Part shown: positions 9,457-22,297 of the stretch, one piece after another
Position numbering within the stretch: position 1 is the first letter of the stretch
Layout of the letters: each line of letters opens with the position of its first letter
Source: Lineus longissimus
Taxonomy: Eukaryota; Nemertea; Pilidiophora; Heteronemertea; Lineidae
NCBI RefSeq assembly: GCF_910592395.1
Contig: NC_088319.1
Span: 10,294,001 to 10,358,000, forward strand
DNA length: 64,000 nucleotides
Direction: 5' to 3'
Translations under genes and position numbers: made by a program
The notes under the pieces: generated by a model
Seen by the model: only the letters and a program-made list of their open reading frames with translations
Database searches by the model: none
Told to the model about the DNA's origin: nothing

Positions 9457-9770
9457 TTACGTTATACATGTATACTCCAGCATTTGGCTGTGATCTTTAT
9501 GAGGGTCATGTTTTAAAAATAATACATCACATTCTGATGAGCTGAGTTGCTTACCCAGCAAAGTTTCTGTTAGCTCTACATCATTCATGTTCCAAAGAAG
9601 GGCACTTATGTCAACTGGGAGATCATTTACAACTTGTTCCCAGAAATCTTCTCCATAGGCTGAATAGCCTGAACACCCACAAAAGAAGTGCACCTGCGGA
9701 TCAGTATAGCATTGGTTACAGCGGTTGCATTGAGTCTCTACAATTGTTTCTGACAGTATGAACTCTCTCC
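9457..9770 (-). mobile_element. Decayed 3' end of a non-LTR retrotransposon
   Basis: The minus strand reads CNRCNQCYTDPQVHFFCGC followed by EDFWEQVVNDLP, then a run to a stop at 9457. The cysteine pattern followed by a tryptophan-containing helix is typical of the C-terminal region of LINE reverse transcriptases (CxxC...HxxxxC, then FWE). The frame breaks upstream and no RT core is seen, so this is a 5'-truncated relic. The assignment rests on motif resemblance. Confidence 0.55.
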
Positions 9771-9891
9771 TTGCTCAAACTTGTGACATAGTCGGTCAGA
9801 ACAGAAACATGAAGGCATTGAAGAGGATGCCTTCTTCTGTTGACCGTGCATTTGTAAACAATTGTTATGGCAGAGTGAAATTCTACCTCGC

Positions 9892-10117
9892 TTAAAGGCC
9901 TAAGCCGTTCGTTAAAAGTTTGGAATTTGTAATTGAATTAGAAAATTTCCAGTTGCGGAAACACATTCAACATTGCCGTTGTGTAGACTGATATACAAAT
10001 ACTATGAATACCAAGTTTAAACGAATTTGTATTCACAATAACTGCACTACGGTATTGTGTATTAGTGGATTTCTATTTAACTGGACCACAAGTCATTACG
10101 AACTGTGTACCCCTTAA
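9892..10117. mobile_element. MITE family A, copy 3
   Basis: The ends TTAAAGGCCTAAGCCGTTCG and ACGAACTGTGTACCCCTTAA enclose the family core with AATACTATGAATACCAAGTT. Confidence 0.75.
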
Positions 10118-10437
10118 AAGCAAGCATCTGTCTCTGCTCTTTTTGTTTTGTTGTACATTTCGCTGAAACACAAATTGTGCCGAATTGGAGGTAACAGTGA
10201 TCTGATAGTTGTATGATAATAGTGTGATATTTATTTACTTTGTCTTGTTTGTGGTATTCTAGAGCTAAAGGCACACTTCATAATTGGTGCCCTCAGTCTG
10301 TTTTATTCATTGAATTAACCGGATGATTGTCTCCTCTCGGTAGCCTGGTTGAAACTACAACAATGTGTACATCTGTTTTATATCTCGGCATCAAATTTCT
10401 GAATATAACCAGCAGTCTCAGCTGGTAGAACACATAT

Positions 10438-10627
10438 GTGACCCGCCGTGACAAAATGAGTCACATGTCGCTCTGAGCTTGACAGGTTGAGACAGACTGG
10501 TTGTTCATTTCACTATTGTCTGCCTTTTGTAAAATCTGAGCATATCAATGTCTTCTATTATGTTCTGGAGTCATTTTAGGCTCATCTTCTGTGCGACATG
10601 CGACTCATTTTGCCGTGGTGGGTCACA
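10438..10627. mobile_element. MITE family D, copy 1 (GTGACCC ends)
   Basis: The inverted ends are GTGACCCGCCGTGACAAAAT and its approximate complement (TTTTGCCGTGGTGGGTCAC), with ATAT on both sides as a possible target duplication. The inner text (GAGCTTGACAGGTTGA, TGTTCATTTCACTATTGTC) is shared with the copy at 22607-22828. Confidence 0.7.
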
Positions 10628-10925
10628 TATTTCGTTGCATGGAGAACATATTTGTATGGCAGACATTCCAAGACCTAGATGGGTTACAACTCCTGCATTT
10701 TCTTTGCAAATTGATTGAAAAGATGAGTCAATTGATTATGTTGATGTTAATTGTCTCAACATATTTATAGAGAAGCATGGGAGAAGCTCTTGGCTGGATT
10801 ATTATTAGTACTTGTCTCAGACTGAAGGTGGAAGCACTGGTCATTTTGAGAAATGTTTCATTGTCATGATTAGGGAATTTTGCTTGCCAGTTGTAAGAAT
10901 ATGGTCTAAAGGAGGAATATTTTTC

Positions 10926-10947
10926 GGGGGGGGGGGGGGGGGGGGGG
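10926..10947. repeat. Poly-G tract, 22 bases
   Basis: An uninterrupted run of 22 G. A similar C run is near 20938-20950 and G-rich runs are near 35415 and 56654. The lengths may not be exact in an assembly. Confidence 0.8.
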
Positions 10948-11411
10948 TATGTGTCTAGCATACCAGTCTTTCTTATAAAGTCTCTCCTAGTGACTTGCTA
11001 CTTCTTGGTGATTGTGTGATGGATTGTTGGTGAAAAAACACTGGTCTGGTTGGGTTGTAGGTATTGTGTGTAATTTTTTTTATCTGAAGGACAATCAAAA
11101 GAAGAAACACAACAAAAGCTTTGCGGTTTGGTTCTTGTCATGAGTAGCTTTTGGTTGTAGTATAGTTTCTTGTTTCTGACCTTGTGCTAAGGGATTTTAA
11201 CTAAGGGCAAAATCTACCTTAAAAAAGGCTATTGGCCTGATGCCGTGTTGTGATAACATTGGCACCAAGAGAAAGATGCTGTCAGTTTGTTATATGACCA
11301 CTAAAGACGCCCGGACAGATGTGAAATGCAAGAAAAACAAAGCTTTTTGAATAATAAAAGGCAATTTTGACGTATTATTATTATTTATACTTATATTTCC
11401 CTGATATTAAT

Positions 11412-11562
11412 TGCAAAATCGTTGTGTAGACTGATATACAAATACTATGAATACCAAGTTTCAACAAATTTGTATTCATAATAACTGCACTACGGCATTG
11501 TGTATTAGTGGATTTCTATTTAACTGGACCATAAGTAATTACGAACAGCGTACCCTTTATAG
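11412..11562. mobile_element. MITE family A, truncated copy 4
   Basis: It retains the right two thirds of the family, from GTTGTGTAGACTGATATACA to the right end ACGAACAGCGTACCCTTTA. The left end is lost. Confidence 0.65.
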
Positions 11563-12468
11563 GACATCCAGCACATTGCCTTTGATGCCTTAGCAAGTAG
11601 GTGCAAAAGTAAATGGAGACTGATTTGTGCGATTGACTATCTTTAGTCTGTCTTTTAGTTTAGTTTTTGTAAGCCAAACGTGTATTACCGGTAGTGAGCT
11701 TATTCTTGCATTCTGGTTGGACTTGGTCTGCATGGGACCAATTCGGGATGAATGGAAATTATAATTGAGGAATTGATACCGACTGGAGCTGTTGGTGTCT
11801 CACCAACACTGCGAGGGTGAAGCTAAAGGTTGACCAAAACCATGGCAGAGCTGAGGTTTTGGCCGACATTTCAGCTCCACCCTAGCTGGTAAGACGGGAT
11901 TAATTGCCATTATAGGTTTTTTGTCATGCTTACTTTCTTAATCTGGTAGGGTAGGCTAAAACGAAATAAACAAAACAAAAAAACCGAAATAAACACAACT
12001 CGTCTTAGACTTTGCTATGTCTTTTGAATCAAAACTGAGATTGTGTCATTTCTAACGAAAAACTTTGGAAGTGCTCGAGGGAAATATAGGAAAATCTTCA
12101 TTGGCTAGAAAAGATTCATTTTATCAACACCATTAATCAGAGACACTTAAGTTGGTGCTCACAGTTGGTGGAGAAGAGTATGCTCTCCTGGGAGAGTTGT
12201 CTTGTGTCTGTAAAAGATTTCTCTTGCTGGGGCTCCGGTATAAAAGGAAGGGAAAGGGACAGCGAGTGGTAGTGGCAGCCCTGAGTGGCCATATGAGGAT
12301 CAAGGACCAAATCCACCTACTGCTGGCTGTCACCAGTGGTCCATCAGTGACCCCAAAGTGGGCCAACCGTTTTGGCTGACAGGGGCTTGTCTCTGGGGAA
12401 GAAGAGATGGGAGGGACTGTGCTTGGGCCTGTCTTCCAGAGTGCAGTCAGGTAAATGCTCTACCAGAG

Positions 12469-14721
12469 GTGGAAGGATCCTGATACAGTCCCAGGTACAT
12501 GAGGTACCTGAAGCACATGAACGAAGTAGGCAACTCGAGCAGTCTCTTGGTGAGTTGTGCCATCCTCAAAAGCACAGTGAGCAGCTCTACCAGAAGTGGA
12601 AGGGTCCTGTTGTTGTCCCAGTACATGAGGAAATTCAGATTCGTAAGCTACCTCAAGTAGGTAGGCTACTTAAGTAGCAAGCAGGCTACTTGATTTTATA
12701 AGCCAAGTAGAGTATTTGGGCCTGTCTTCGACAGCACTGAAGGATAGAAGCTCTTCCCCAGGCAGCAAGCATAAGTGGGGCATCTGTAAATAAGAAGAGT
12801 GCAGGCAGTGGCTGTCCCAAGTGGCCCACTGCTAAATGGAGGATTCTGACCACCAGTGGTCAACAACTGGTGGGTGCCATGGACTTCACCAATTGGACCC
12901 CTAAGAAGCCTCCAGTTGGCCTTGATCCCCATATGGCCACTCCTCTCGTTTTACCCAAGAGGGAGAATCTCCTCCTGGGAATGTATATTCTGGTATCTTC
13001 TGTCCCAGCTCAACCATCTCTGACAGACATGAAGACAATCTTCTCCAGGGAATGTATAGTCTGGTTTATACTTCCTTCCGAGCTCAACCGTCTCAAACAG
13101 ACATGAAGACAATCTCCTCCAGGGAATATATAGTCTCGTCTCTTCTTTCCCAGATCAACTGTCTCTGACAGACATGAGGACAATCTCCTCCAGGGAACGT
13201 ATAGTCTGGTCTCTTCCTTCCCAGCTCAACCGTCTCTAACAGACATAAAGGCAATATCCTCCAGGGAATGTGTAGTCTGGTATCTTCTGTTCCATCTCAA
13301 CCGTCTCTAACAGACATAAAGACAATATCCTCCAGGGAATGTATAGTCTGGTCTCTTCTCTCCCAGCTCAACCGTCTCTGACAGACATGAAGACAATCTC
13401 CTCCAGGGAATATAGTCTCGTCTCTTCCTTCCCAGCACAACCATCTCTAATAGACATGAAGACAATCTCTTCCGCGGAAGGTATAGTCTGGTCTCTTCTC
13501 TCCCAGCTCAACCGTCTCTAACAGACATAAAGACAATCTCCTCCAGGGAACGTATAGTCTGGACTGTTCTTTCCCAGGTCAACTGTCTCTGAGAGACATG
13601 AAGACAATCTCCTCCAGGGAATGTATTTTCTGGTATCTTCTGTCCCAGCTCAACCATCTCTAACAGACATGAAGACAATCTCCAGCAGGGAATATATAGC
13701 GTTTTTTCTCTTCATTCCCAGAACAACCATCTCCAACAGACATGACACCGTTATGATAACTCTAACAAATCGGAAGCGTCCTGATGTTGTCTCAGGGATA
13801 GGACGAGTCCTTGGCAAATGCTATACTTGCTGCGTAAATGAGCTACTCTTAATAAACTACAGACAGCCCCAAGTACCCTTCTCGACTGAGGTTCCGCTTT
13901 CACTTGGGACATATCATGACCATTCTGTGTCTGTTAGAGATGCTATTTCACTACACTTTCGGAGAAGGACCCCATGCCAGAGAGACAACTTGTGAGGTTT
14001 ACTAAGAGTAGCTCATTTACAAACCCAAGTATGGCCCGGTATACGTCCTGACCCTGAGTCAACATCAGGACGCTTCTGACTTGGTAGAGCTATTATATTT
14101 TGTCATGTCTGTTAGAGATGGTTATTCTGGGAATGACGAGAAAAGGGCTATGCATTCCCTGCTGGAGATTGTCCTCTTGTCTGTTTGAGACAGTTGAGCT
14201 GGGAAAGAAGAGACCAGACTATAAATTTCCTGGAGGAGATTGTCTTCATGTTTGTTAGAGACGGTTGCGCTAGGAAAGAAGAGACAGACTATACATTCCC
14301 TGGAGGAGATTTTATTCATGTCTGTTTGAGACAGTTGAGCTGGGAAGGAAGAGACCAGACTATACATTTCCTGGAGGAGATTGTCTTCATGTCTGTTTAA
14401 GACGGTTGAGCTGGGACAGCAGAGACCTGACAATACATTCCCTGGAAGATATTATCCTTGTGTCTGTAAATAAATTGTCCTCCTGGGCCTTTTGGGTAAA
14501 ACGAGACAGGCCCAAGTACTCTACTTGGATAAAATAAACAAGTTGCCTGCTTGCTATTTAAGTTTATGTACCGGGACAACAAGACCGTAACACCTCTGGT
14601 AGAGAAGCTCACTTTGATTTTGAGGATGGCACAACTCAACAAGTGAAAGCTTGAGTAGCTTATTTCGTTGATGTGCTTCAGTTAACTGTTGCACCTTGGA
14701 CTGTATCAGGATCCTTCCAAC
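12469..14721. repeat. Very large imperfect palindrome built on a ~70-bp minisatellite
   Basis: The left arm reads GGAAGGATCCTGATACAGTC, then CTGAAGCACATGAACGAAGT, GAGTTGTGCCATCCTCAAAA, AAGTAGAGTATTTGGGCCTG, then about eleven units of a ~70-bp repeat (core AGACAATCTCCTCCAGGGAA) to 13745. Then come AGCGTCCTGATGTTGTCTCA and AATGAGCTACTCTTAATAAA. The right arm returns all of these as reverse complements in mirrored order, ending at GGATCCTTCCAAC near 14721, but with only about five minisatellite units. The spacer is about 125 bp near 13861-13985. Open frames across it are repeat artefacts. Confidence 0.8.
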
Positions 14722-14734
14722 TACGGAGATTGTC

Positions 14735-16440
14735 TTCCAGTCTGTTTTGAGATGGCTGAGCTGCGAAAGAAAAGACCATACTATTCATTACCTGGAGGAA
14801 ACTATCCTCGTGTCTGTTAGGGACGTTTGTGTTGGTAAGAAAAGACGAGACTATACATTCCCTGGAGGAGACTGTCATCGTGCCTACGAGAGACGTTCCT
14901 GTTGGGAATGGAGAGACCAGACTGCGCTATCCCTGGAAGAGACTGTCCTCGTTTCTGCTAGGGACGTCTACGTAGGGAAAGAAGAAACCAGATTATACAT
15001 TCCCTGGAAAACACTGTCCTCGTGTCTGTAAAAGACGTTTGTCGTGAGAAAGGAGAGACCAGACTATGCAATCCGTGGAGGAGACTGTCATGTTATCTGT
15101 AAGAGAAGTTTGCGTCAGGAATGGAGAGACCAGACAGCACGATCCCTGGAAGAGACTGTCCTCGTGTCTGTTGGGGACGCTTGTGCTGGGAAAGAGGAGA
15201 CGAGACTAAATATTCCCTGGAGATAATGTCCTCGTGTTTGTTAGTGACGCATATGCTTGGAAGGGAGATACGAGACTATATATACCCTGGAGGAGGCCGT
15301 CATCGTGCCTGTTAGGGATGTTTTTGCTGGGAAAGAAGAGACGAGGCTATATATTTCCTGGAGGAGACTGTCCTCGTGTTTGTTAGGGAGGTTTTCTTTA
15401 GGACGGGAGAGACGAGACTATACATTAACTGGAGGAGACTGTCATCGTCCCTGTTAGGGATGTTTTTGCTGGGAAAAAAGAGATGAGACTATAAAATTGC
15501 TGGAGGTGATTGTTTTCATGCCTGTTAGAGACGGTTGAGGTGGGAAGGAAGAGACCAAACTATACATTCCCTGGAGGAGATTGTCCTCGTATCTGTTTGA
15601 GATGGTTGAGATGGGAAGGAAGAGACGAGACTATATATTCCCTGGAGGAGATTGTCTTCATGTCTGTAAGAGACGGTCGTGCTGTGAAAGGAGAAATAAA
15701 ACTATACATTCCTAGAGGATACTGTCCTCGTGTCTGTTATAGATATTTGTGCTGGGAAGAAAGTTACAAGACTCTTCATTCTTGCTGGAGAATATCTTCA
15801 TGTCTGTTATGGACTGTTATACTGGGAAAGGAGAGATGAGACTATAAACTTACTAGAGGAAAAGAAGAGGCAAGACGACTATACATTCCCTGGAGGAGAT
15901 TGTCCTCGTGTCTGTTAGGGACGTTTCTGTTCGGAAGGGAGAGATGAGACTATACATTTACCAGAGGAGACTGTCATCTTGCCTGTTAGGGATGTTTTTG
16001 CAGGGAAAGAAGAGACGAGACTATAAAATTGCTGGAGGTGATTGTCTTCATGTCTGTTGGAGATGGTTGAGCTGAGAAGGAAGATACCAGACTATACATT
16101 CCCTGGAGGAGATTGTCTTTATGTCTGTTAGAGGCGATTTTGCTGGAAAGGAAGATACCACACTACATGCCCTGGGGGAAGCTGTCCTCGTGTCTGTTAG
16201 AAAGGGTTGTGCTGGGAGAGAAAATTCAAGACTATACATTCCCTGGAGAAGGCTGTCTTCATGGCTGTTAGAGACGGTTGTACAGGGAATTAAGAAGATG
16301 CAAGACTATATATTCCCTGGTGGAGGCTGTCCGCATGTCTGTTAAAGACGGTAGTGCTGGGAAAGAATAGGAAAGACTCCACATTCCCTTGTGGAGGCTG
16401 TCCTCGTGTTTGTTAGAGACGGTTGGGCTGGGAGAGAAGA
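14735..16440 (-). repeat. Minisatellite array, ~70-bp unit, about 24 copies
   Basis: This continues the array of the right palindrome arm in the same orientation. Each unit carries a variant of TTCCCTGGAGGAGA, then TGTC(C/T)TCGTGTCTGTTAG, then GACG followed by TGCTGGGAAAGAAGAGAC. Units vary in sequence more than in length. One isolated unit is at 27177-27231, inside a GLCE intron. Long open frames on both strands arise because several units lack stops. Confidence 0.85.
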
Positions 16441-16918
16441 AGTAAGACTAACAATATCAAGAAAAAATGCTACTAGTCTTTAGTACTTTCATAATTTATT
16501 TTTCCCTCAGTTAAGAACTGTACAACATCCAAAATATACAGATTTTGACAACCTGGCCTTTCTCATATTAATCATCGACGGCTGAACATCAAGAATTCTG
16601 GTCAGAAATCAGTTCATATTCATTTCCCTTGACAGTATACCAGTATACACTACCTTTTTGACCTCTGACTTGAATGCAAAATTGGCAGTTGTTAATACCA
16701 GCTACTGCTAATGCCACCTACTGCATTTTTATGAACAACTCTGTACAAATACTAGGCAGGTAAGATATACATGTAGGACAAGGTAAAGAAAGAAACCCCC
16801 GTTTTGTCAAAATGGCATCTGATATAATGGCATCTAAAAACTTAGATCATCTTATCCCGGTATTCCGGTTGTGACTTAGTCCATAAAAGACTCATTTGGG
16901 ATGAATAGAAATTATACT

Positions 16919-17171
16919 TTACACAGGCAAAAATTTCTATATATAATCTTTATAGAAACTATATGGAAAATGGTAAACACAAAAAATCTATATAGAATTT
17001 CTGAATAGATTTTTTCATAGATTCTATGTATATTCTACATAGTTTCAATATAGACCTATATAGAATCTATAGAATGAATCTAGTGAACTATATATTACCT
17101 ATGTAGATTCTATATAGAATCTACATAGAACATTACTACATAGATTTTTACGGAAATTTCTCCCTGTGTAA
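16919..17171. mobile_element. AT-rich MITE with CACAGG ends
   Basis: The left end ACACAGGCAAAAATTTCTAT pairs with the right end GGAAATTTCTCCCTGTGTA. The interior is dominated by palindromic variants of TCTATATAGAATCTA. The base before it (GGGATGAATAGAAATTATA) also precedes the family C fragment at 11769, which suggests both inserted into copies of another repeat. Confidence 0.6.
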
Positions 17172-18383
17172 TTGTACCCTTTCCCAGTGAGTACACTAGT
17201 TATTTGACATTTTGTGAGCATGTTCTTCACCGCAGAAATTGAGAGGCAATTCAGGCCCTCGTGGGCCTATTATCAGGAACAGAATAGGAGATATCATTTT
17301 CAATAAGGAGATTTAGATTTTGATCTGAAAATGAGAACAAAGTGACTTTTTTCTCAGGCTGATGTCATGAGGTCGATTGTTTGTATCACTGTTTATTGGC
17401 ATAGATTTTGATCCGAGAACAAGAACAAAGTGACTTTTTTCTCCGATTGACGTCAGCAAGTCGATTGTTTTGTATCACTGTTTCTAGGTATACCAAACAT
17501 CAAACATTAAAGACATACACTTTCGTTGCTTTTCTGACAACAGGACTAATATGTGACATCCTTATGCGAAATGCCAGCTTGTTCTCGCATCACAATCTGA
17601 ATACCACCAATTCCCCATGGACTTTGAGAATGATTTTGTACGGCAGGATAACATCAACAGTTGCGGGCTCAACCTCTTGTGACGCCTTAAGTGACTATTA
17701 GTGATGAAATCATGTTGCCATTGTGCCAAGTTTGAACACGACGACTAAGATGTATGTACTGAATGAATAGCCCCCTGGTGGAAGGGTTGGGAAGGAAGCA
17801 CTAAATGACATACTTTTACCAAAGAACTGGTCAGGAGAACTGTTGTCTCAATTTATGTGATGGTGAAGAAGGGGGTTATTCACGAAGTACACAGGTCATC
17901 TGGGTCATAATCAGTAGAATAAACTTGAGTGCAATTACAATCGCTCTTGTCTGACAAGCTCTCAGTTAGATCTCTCTGTTGGACTATGGTCAAGCGCTTC
18001 ACAATGACACCCTCAGGGTTTCCGCCAGGGTTTTTTTCATGGGGGGGGCGAAATTGTATTTCATTTTTTTTGTTTCTTTAGAAAATGACCTCTCCTAAAG
18101 CTTATTTGCAGCTGAAAATCTCCTTCTTAGTATCTTAAAATGCCGCTTTAGATTTTAAAACATAAATCTCAAAAACTTAATTAATCAGGACGATTGGGGA
18201 TATATCTCATGCCCCCATGCCCCTCTGTGTATGCATTTCATATGTACTATCAGCTGTTTTATACACTATAATTGTATCACTTTACCTTATACAGAGATCC
18301 TAAATGGAAGATGCAATGAAATATTTAACTCCTTCTGACCAGAATTCAATGACGCACGCTATAAATTATTGGTAAATCTCCAC
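17172..18383. other. Stretch without recognised gene
   Basis: It holds a direct duplication around 17316-17480 (TTTTGATCTGAAAATGAGAA and TTTTGATCCGAGAACAAGAA, each followed by AGTGACTTTTTTCTC), and nothing else was recognised. The open frame at 17408-17701 overlaps this duplication and looks non-coding. Confidence 0.5.
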
Positions 18384-18529
18384 ATCGTTTTGGGCACTGG
18401 AGGGCGAACTACTGGTTGGAATTCTTTGAAGTTTGGTTTTTATTGGTCTGCGGGTCAAAACCAAAGACACTTTTAGATTTTTGATAAAATCCAACCAGTA
18501 GTTTGCTCTCCAGAGTCCCAAAACATGAT
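18384..18529. mobile_element. Short inverted-repeat element
   Basis: The left arm GGGCACTGGAGGGCGAACTA followed by CTGGTTGGA returns as the reverse complement TCCAACCAGTAGTTTGCTCT with CCAGAGTCCCAAAA. The arms are about 37 bp and the total about 146 bp. Confidence 0.65.
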
Positions 18530-19256
18530 GAATCACAATACAAATTAAACTACACGTAGCTTGGCAAAATTCTGTCTTGCAATATTTGGGAAAACTTGAT
18601 CCATCTTTCTATTCATAGTGATCAGAAGAAACAACAGTGTTCCATTAAAGCATTTTACATTTTTCAAATTTTACAATTTGTTAAGCTAGTTTTTTTTGCG
18701 AAACCGTGCCTAATTATCGGCGGTTGATATCAATGCTCCAGTCTCCTCCTACCACCGCCGACAGAAAGTGCCCGGAAGTCCGTTGGGCGCACCATCATGA
18801 ACTGGTGGCCAATCAAATTGCTCGACACAAAGTTATTGAATGACGGCCTGAATTGATAGTGCCAACCTCAGTATCAGGTTACCCTTCTTCTATACAACAT
18901 GCACTGTGCATTTGGGTCAGGTCAGCATCCCTGGAACCGTTACTCATTGAACAACTGGTCTTCCATTATGATGACTTTCAGTGCGTGTCTCGTGCGACAA
19001 CCACGAGTGAATGTAATGTTAGTGTTGTCGCGGCTGAGGACGTGTGGGAAGGAAGGGAATGCAGGGAGACTACTGATAAAGTAACAGTCCTTCTGACGGC
19101 CAATCAGGGGGGACTTTATCAGTGGTGAAGGATGGATATACGCACAACGACGGTGGATTGGCATGGGCAAAACCTGACATGAGCGATGGATTGTAATGTA
19201 AGTGACATTAATCATAGATCTGAAGTATAAAGTTCCCCTCATAAAAAAGATCTTAG

Positions 19257-19377
19257 ATTCACCACGGTAAAATCTTAATTCACCATGGTGAATGTAGATT
19301 TTACCATGCTCACCATGGTGAAATATTTCACCGTTCCACTTCACCATGCTGAAGTGCTGTGGGTTCACCATGGTGAA
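19257..19377. repeat. Cluster of palindromic TTCACCATGGTGAA motifs
   Basis: Three perfect CACCATGGTGAA palindromes (about 19281, 19312, 19365) and four diverged ones (for example TTCACCACGG, TTCACCATGC) lie within 120 bp. They form a nested hairpin-rich block. No gene is recognised nearby. Confidence 0.65.
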
Positions 19378-19550
19378 AATGAGACATATTTTTCCTATGG
19401 GTCTGAAGAAACAAATTGATTTTAATAATTTGCCTCAATGCAGGAAAATATGTCAATTTTGCCAAGCTAGTTTCAGAAGTATTTACAAGTCGAAAAATTC
19501 ATAGTCTTGATCTCTATATACACAGACTTTCAAAAGAATTACAAAATTTT

Positions 19551-19637
19551 ACATGTTGCTAAGGTTACCATGTTGCTAAGGATACCACAGTCACTTGATT
19601 ACCATGGTTGCTATGGACACCATGGTTACCATGACTA
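19551..19637. repeat. GTTACCATG / GTTGCTA motif cluster
   Basis: The phrases GTTGCTAAGGTTACCATG, GTTGCTAAGGATACCAC, TTACCATGGTTGCTATGG and CACCATGGTTACCATG follow one another in about 85 bp. Half-sites of this type resemble RFX X-box halves (GTTRCC), but repeats rich in CATGG are also common in such genomes. Confidence 0.45.
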
Positions 19638-20398
19638 CAATCCTAAAGTGCAGTACTATTTTTACATGTTTCTGCAGGCTATAATTCTATGGTGGTCATG
19701 GATAGAGCACAATATTCAAGATCAATTTGCCGCTCTGGAGAAACAAATAAAACAAATTCATAAATTCATAAATTCATACAATCACAAGACAAGACATAAG
19801 GCAATCAAAGTAATTTTAATTTGAATTTCTTATTCAATCATTTTTATAGAAGATTAACATGCATGAAATCAATAGAACCCTGCCAATTTTTCATGAAAAA
19901 GAATAAGTTTTTCTTGCCAAATCGGTTTCAAACTTCGTCATGCACATACGTACAATGTTATAAATAAAAACGTTTGTTCATGAAGTAGGCTCAACAGAAA
20001 TTTATTCCACCAATATTGGATACAAGTGACAAAAAATCAACAGTTCTATGGGTAATTAAGACCAATTTCTGGCCTTTGATGGTCATTTTAACATGATTCT
20101 AAACTGGGGAAAAAATAGTTTATTTTCGGATGGTCTGTCTTTTCTTTGCCACCAATTTTTTTTAGGCCGGGTGCTGCAGCCATTTTGTGACCCAATTAAG
20201 AATTCACTTCAGTTCTGTCCAGGCTGCAGCAAAATTTGTTTGGTGCTCTGATAGTAAAACCATTACAAACTCTATGAATCAGTCCGGGTACTAATTTTTT
20301 TGTCCGGGTGCTAAAGTGGGAAAAATGATTCTGTCCGGGTGCCGAGTCGGGACAAAAAGTATAGTGGAGAACTCTGCAGAGATCTGAACTTTTACCAA

Positions 20399-20507
20399 GT
20401 TTCAGCAAATTTTGTATGCACAATAACTGCACTATGGCATTGTGTATAACTGCATTTCTATTTTCCTGTACCACCAGTATTTACGAATGTCCTAACCCCT
20501 TTAAAAT
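20399..20507. mobile_element. MITE family A, truncated copy 5
   Basis: It begins at GTTTCAGCAAATTTTGTATG and keeps the core ATAACTGCACTATGGCATTG to the right end CCTAACCCCTTTAAA. The left half is missing. Confidence 0.55.
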
Positions 20508-21291
20508 AACTTCAAAAACAACTAAAAAAGCTTGGTGGAATAACTCAGGGTCAAACACTGCACACAGTTGTATTAAATTACATAATAATGTAAACCCCTT
20601 TATTTTTCGCTATCCAAATATTTTTGCAGAAGGGGGTTAAACGTGAACATTATGGCACAGAGATTACCGATCTAACGATCATAGAAACTCATCCATTTGC
20701 TGAATTCGATAGTAACAAAATCTGAAAAGGAACATTTTCACTAAAATTTAGAGCGGCAAAAATAAAGGGTTTACAGTACCATTTGTACTTACTACTTCCT
20801 TCATCCAGGTTCTTTCACGGAATGCTTCATTGACGAGGTATGGCCTACTTTATACATTTCAAAGACGCTCACTGCACTATCGACAGTTACAGCACCTAAG
20901 CATTTACAATAATATACAAGTACTGGACAAGTAGATCCCCCCCCCCCCCCAGGTTACGGCATGTCACTTGGATCAGTATATGAAACACTGCTCCTGGTCA
21001 TCTACAGTCAATAAACCTCAGCTGCATTCTGCACCAAAACATAACCAGATCATTAATCTCATTCAACTCACCCAACATTTCACAATGTACAGCTGTACAA
21101 CATCAACATTAGCCAGATGCGAACTGACTTGATCAAAACCTATATAATCTCATGATATACACAGTACATGTACATAGTCAAGTGCACATGTGTACATAGT
21201 ACACTCTAAAACAATCAAAACAAAAGTCAGAAAGTAAAAGGTATAAAAAAAGTTCTGATATCTGTGTCACACACATTTGTACAGAGAGAGC

Positions 21292-21619
21292 TTAACTCTT
21301 TCAGCTCTGGGCGGTTTTTCGGTCGGGCAGTGCCCAAATCCTGGGCGATTTTTTTTTCAGCAGTGAAAGTACACATGGGGAATCCCGCTTAACGCTCGAC
21401 ACACCATCTGCGAACAACTCTATACACTGAATGTTGTCTGCTGATCGAGCTGATCTAGCTGATTCATGTAGAATGGCTGCAGTTGGCATCGCGATCGCTT
21501 GGGATCGTCAATCGATGATGTTTCTTTGACTATTGAGCCTGCAGAGATATCTCGGCCATAGGAGATTCGAACATGAACACTCTGCCGAGATATCTCGGCC
21601 ATAGCGCTGAAAGAGTTAA
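21292..21619. mobile_element. TTAA-flanked inverted-repeat element
   Basis: The left end TTAACTCTTTCAGCTCTGG pairs with the right end ATAGCGCTGAAAGAGTTAA. TTAA at both borders suggests a TTAA-targeting DNA transposon relative. Inside, CCGAGATATCTCGGCCATA occurs twice. About 328 bp, no coding sequence recognised. Confidence 0.65.
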
Positions 21620-22002
21620 ACATAAGAACTACAGGACTGATGATGACTTTTACCACTTTGGTACGTGACATTCCACTGCATTTTTAATACAGGGTTCACT
21701 GTGGCTTCCATCGGCATCATTTGTGGCAATGACGTAATGTCATAGTACATTGTAGCACACTGCAACATGGGGTCATTGGACCATATTTCAGTCCATCGCA
21801 GCGAGCCCGATGCAATGTGGCCGAAAAAATGGTCCGTCGCACCAAAATGGTAAAGAATCCACAGACAAATCATGTCTACATCTGTTCGTTTGTAAAGCCA
21901 TCAAAAATAATCTTAAGAAACCATTCATTTAAGTACATTTGAGGCAGGCGTATGCCTTAATTCTGATGCCTGTCAGTCACTGCCCTAGATCACACTTTAA
22001 GT

Positions 22003-22133
22003 CTAGTAGGATGACAGTTCAGCTTTAATGTTTTGGCATAGCGTCTGGTCTGGTTGATTATTCACAACACCAGCTTGAATTGACCAGGACCGGGATGTGA
22101 TGAATCAGATAAAAGCTGAACTGTCATACTACA
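22003..22133. mobile_element. Short inverted-repeat element
   Basis: The left arm GTAGGATGACAGTTCAGCTT and the right arm AAGCTGAACTGTCATACTAC are complementary over about 22 bp. Total about 130 bp. Confidence 0.65.
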
Positions 22134-22297
22134 TCACAATCTTTTGTTTCCATGCCTGATTTTAAGATGTACAATTATTGTTCTAAAAGTATATTACAGT
22201 TCAGTACAGTTGGAAGGTAGTATAAAATTCATAACACAATTCTCTTTTGTGGCCTTTGATTGAATCAACAACATCTGCATCATATACTGTTGTAACG

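Noticed and set aside
12960-16440. CRISPR-like array
   Set aside because: The units are contiguous diverged minisatellite copies without unique spacers, in an animal genome.
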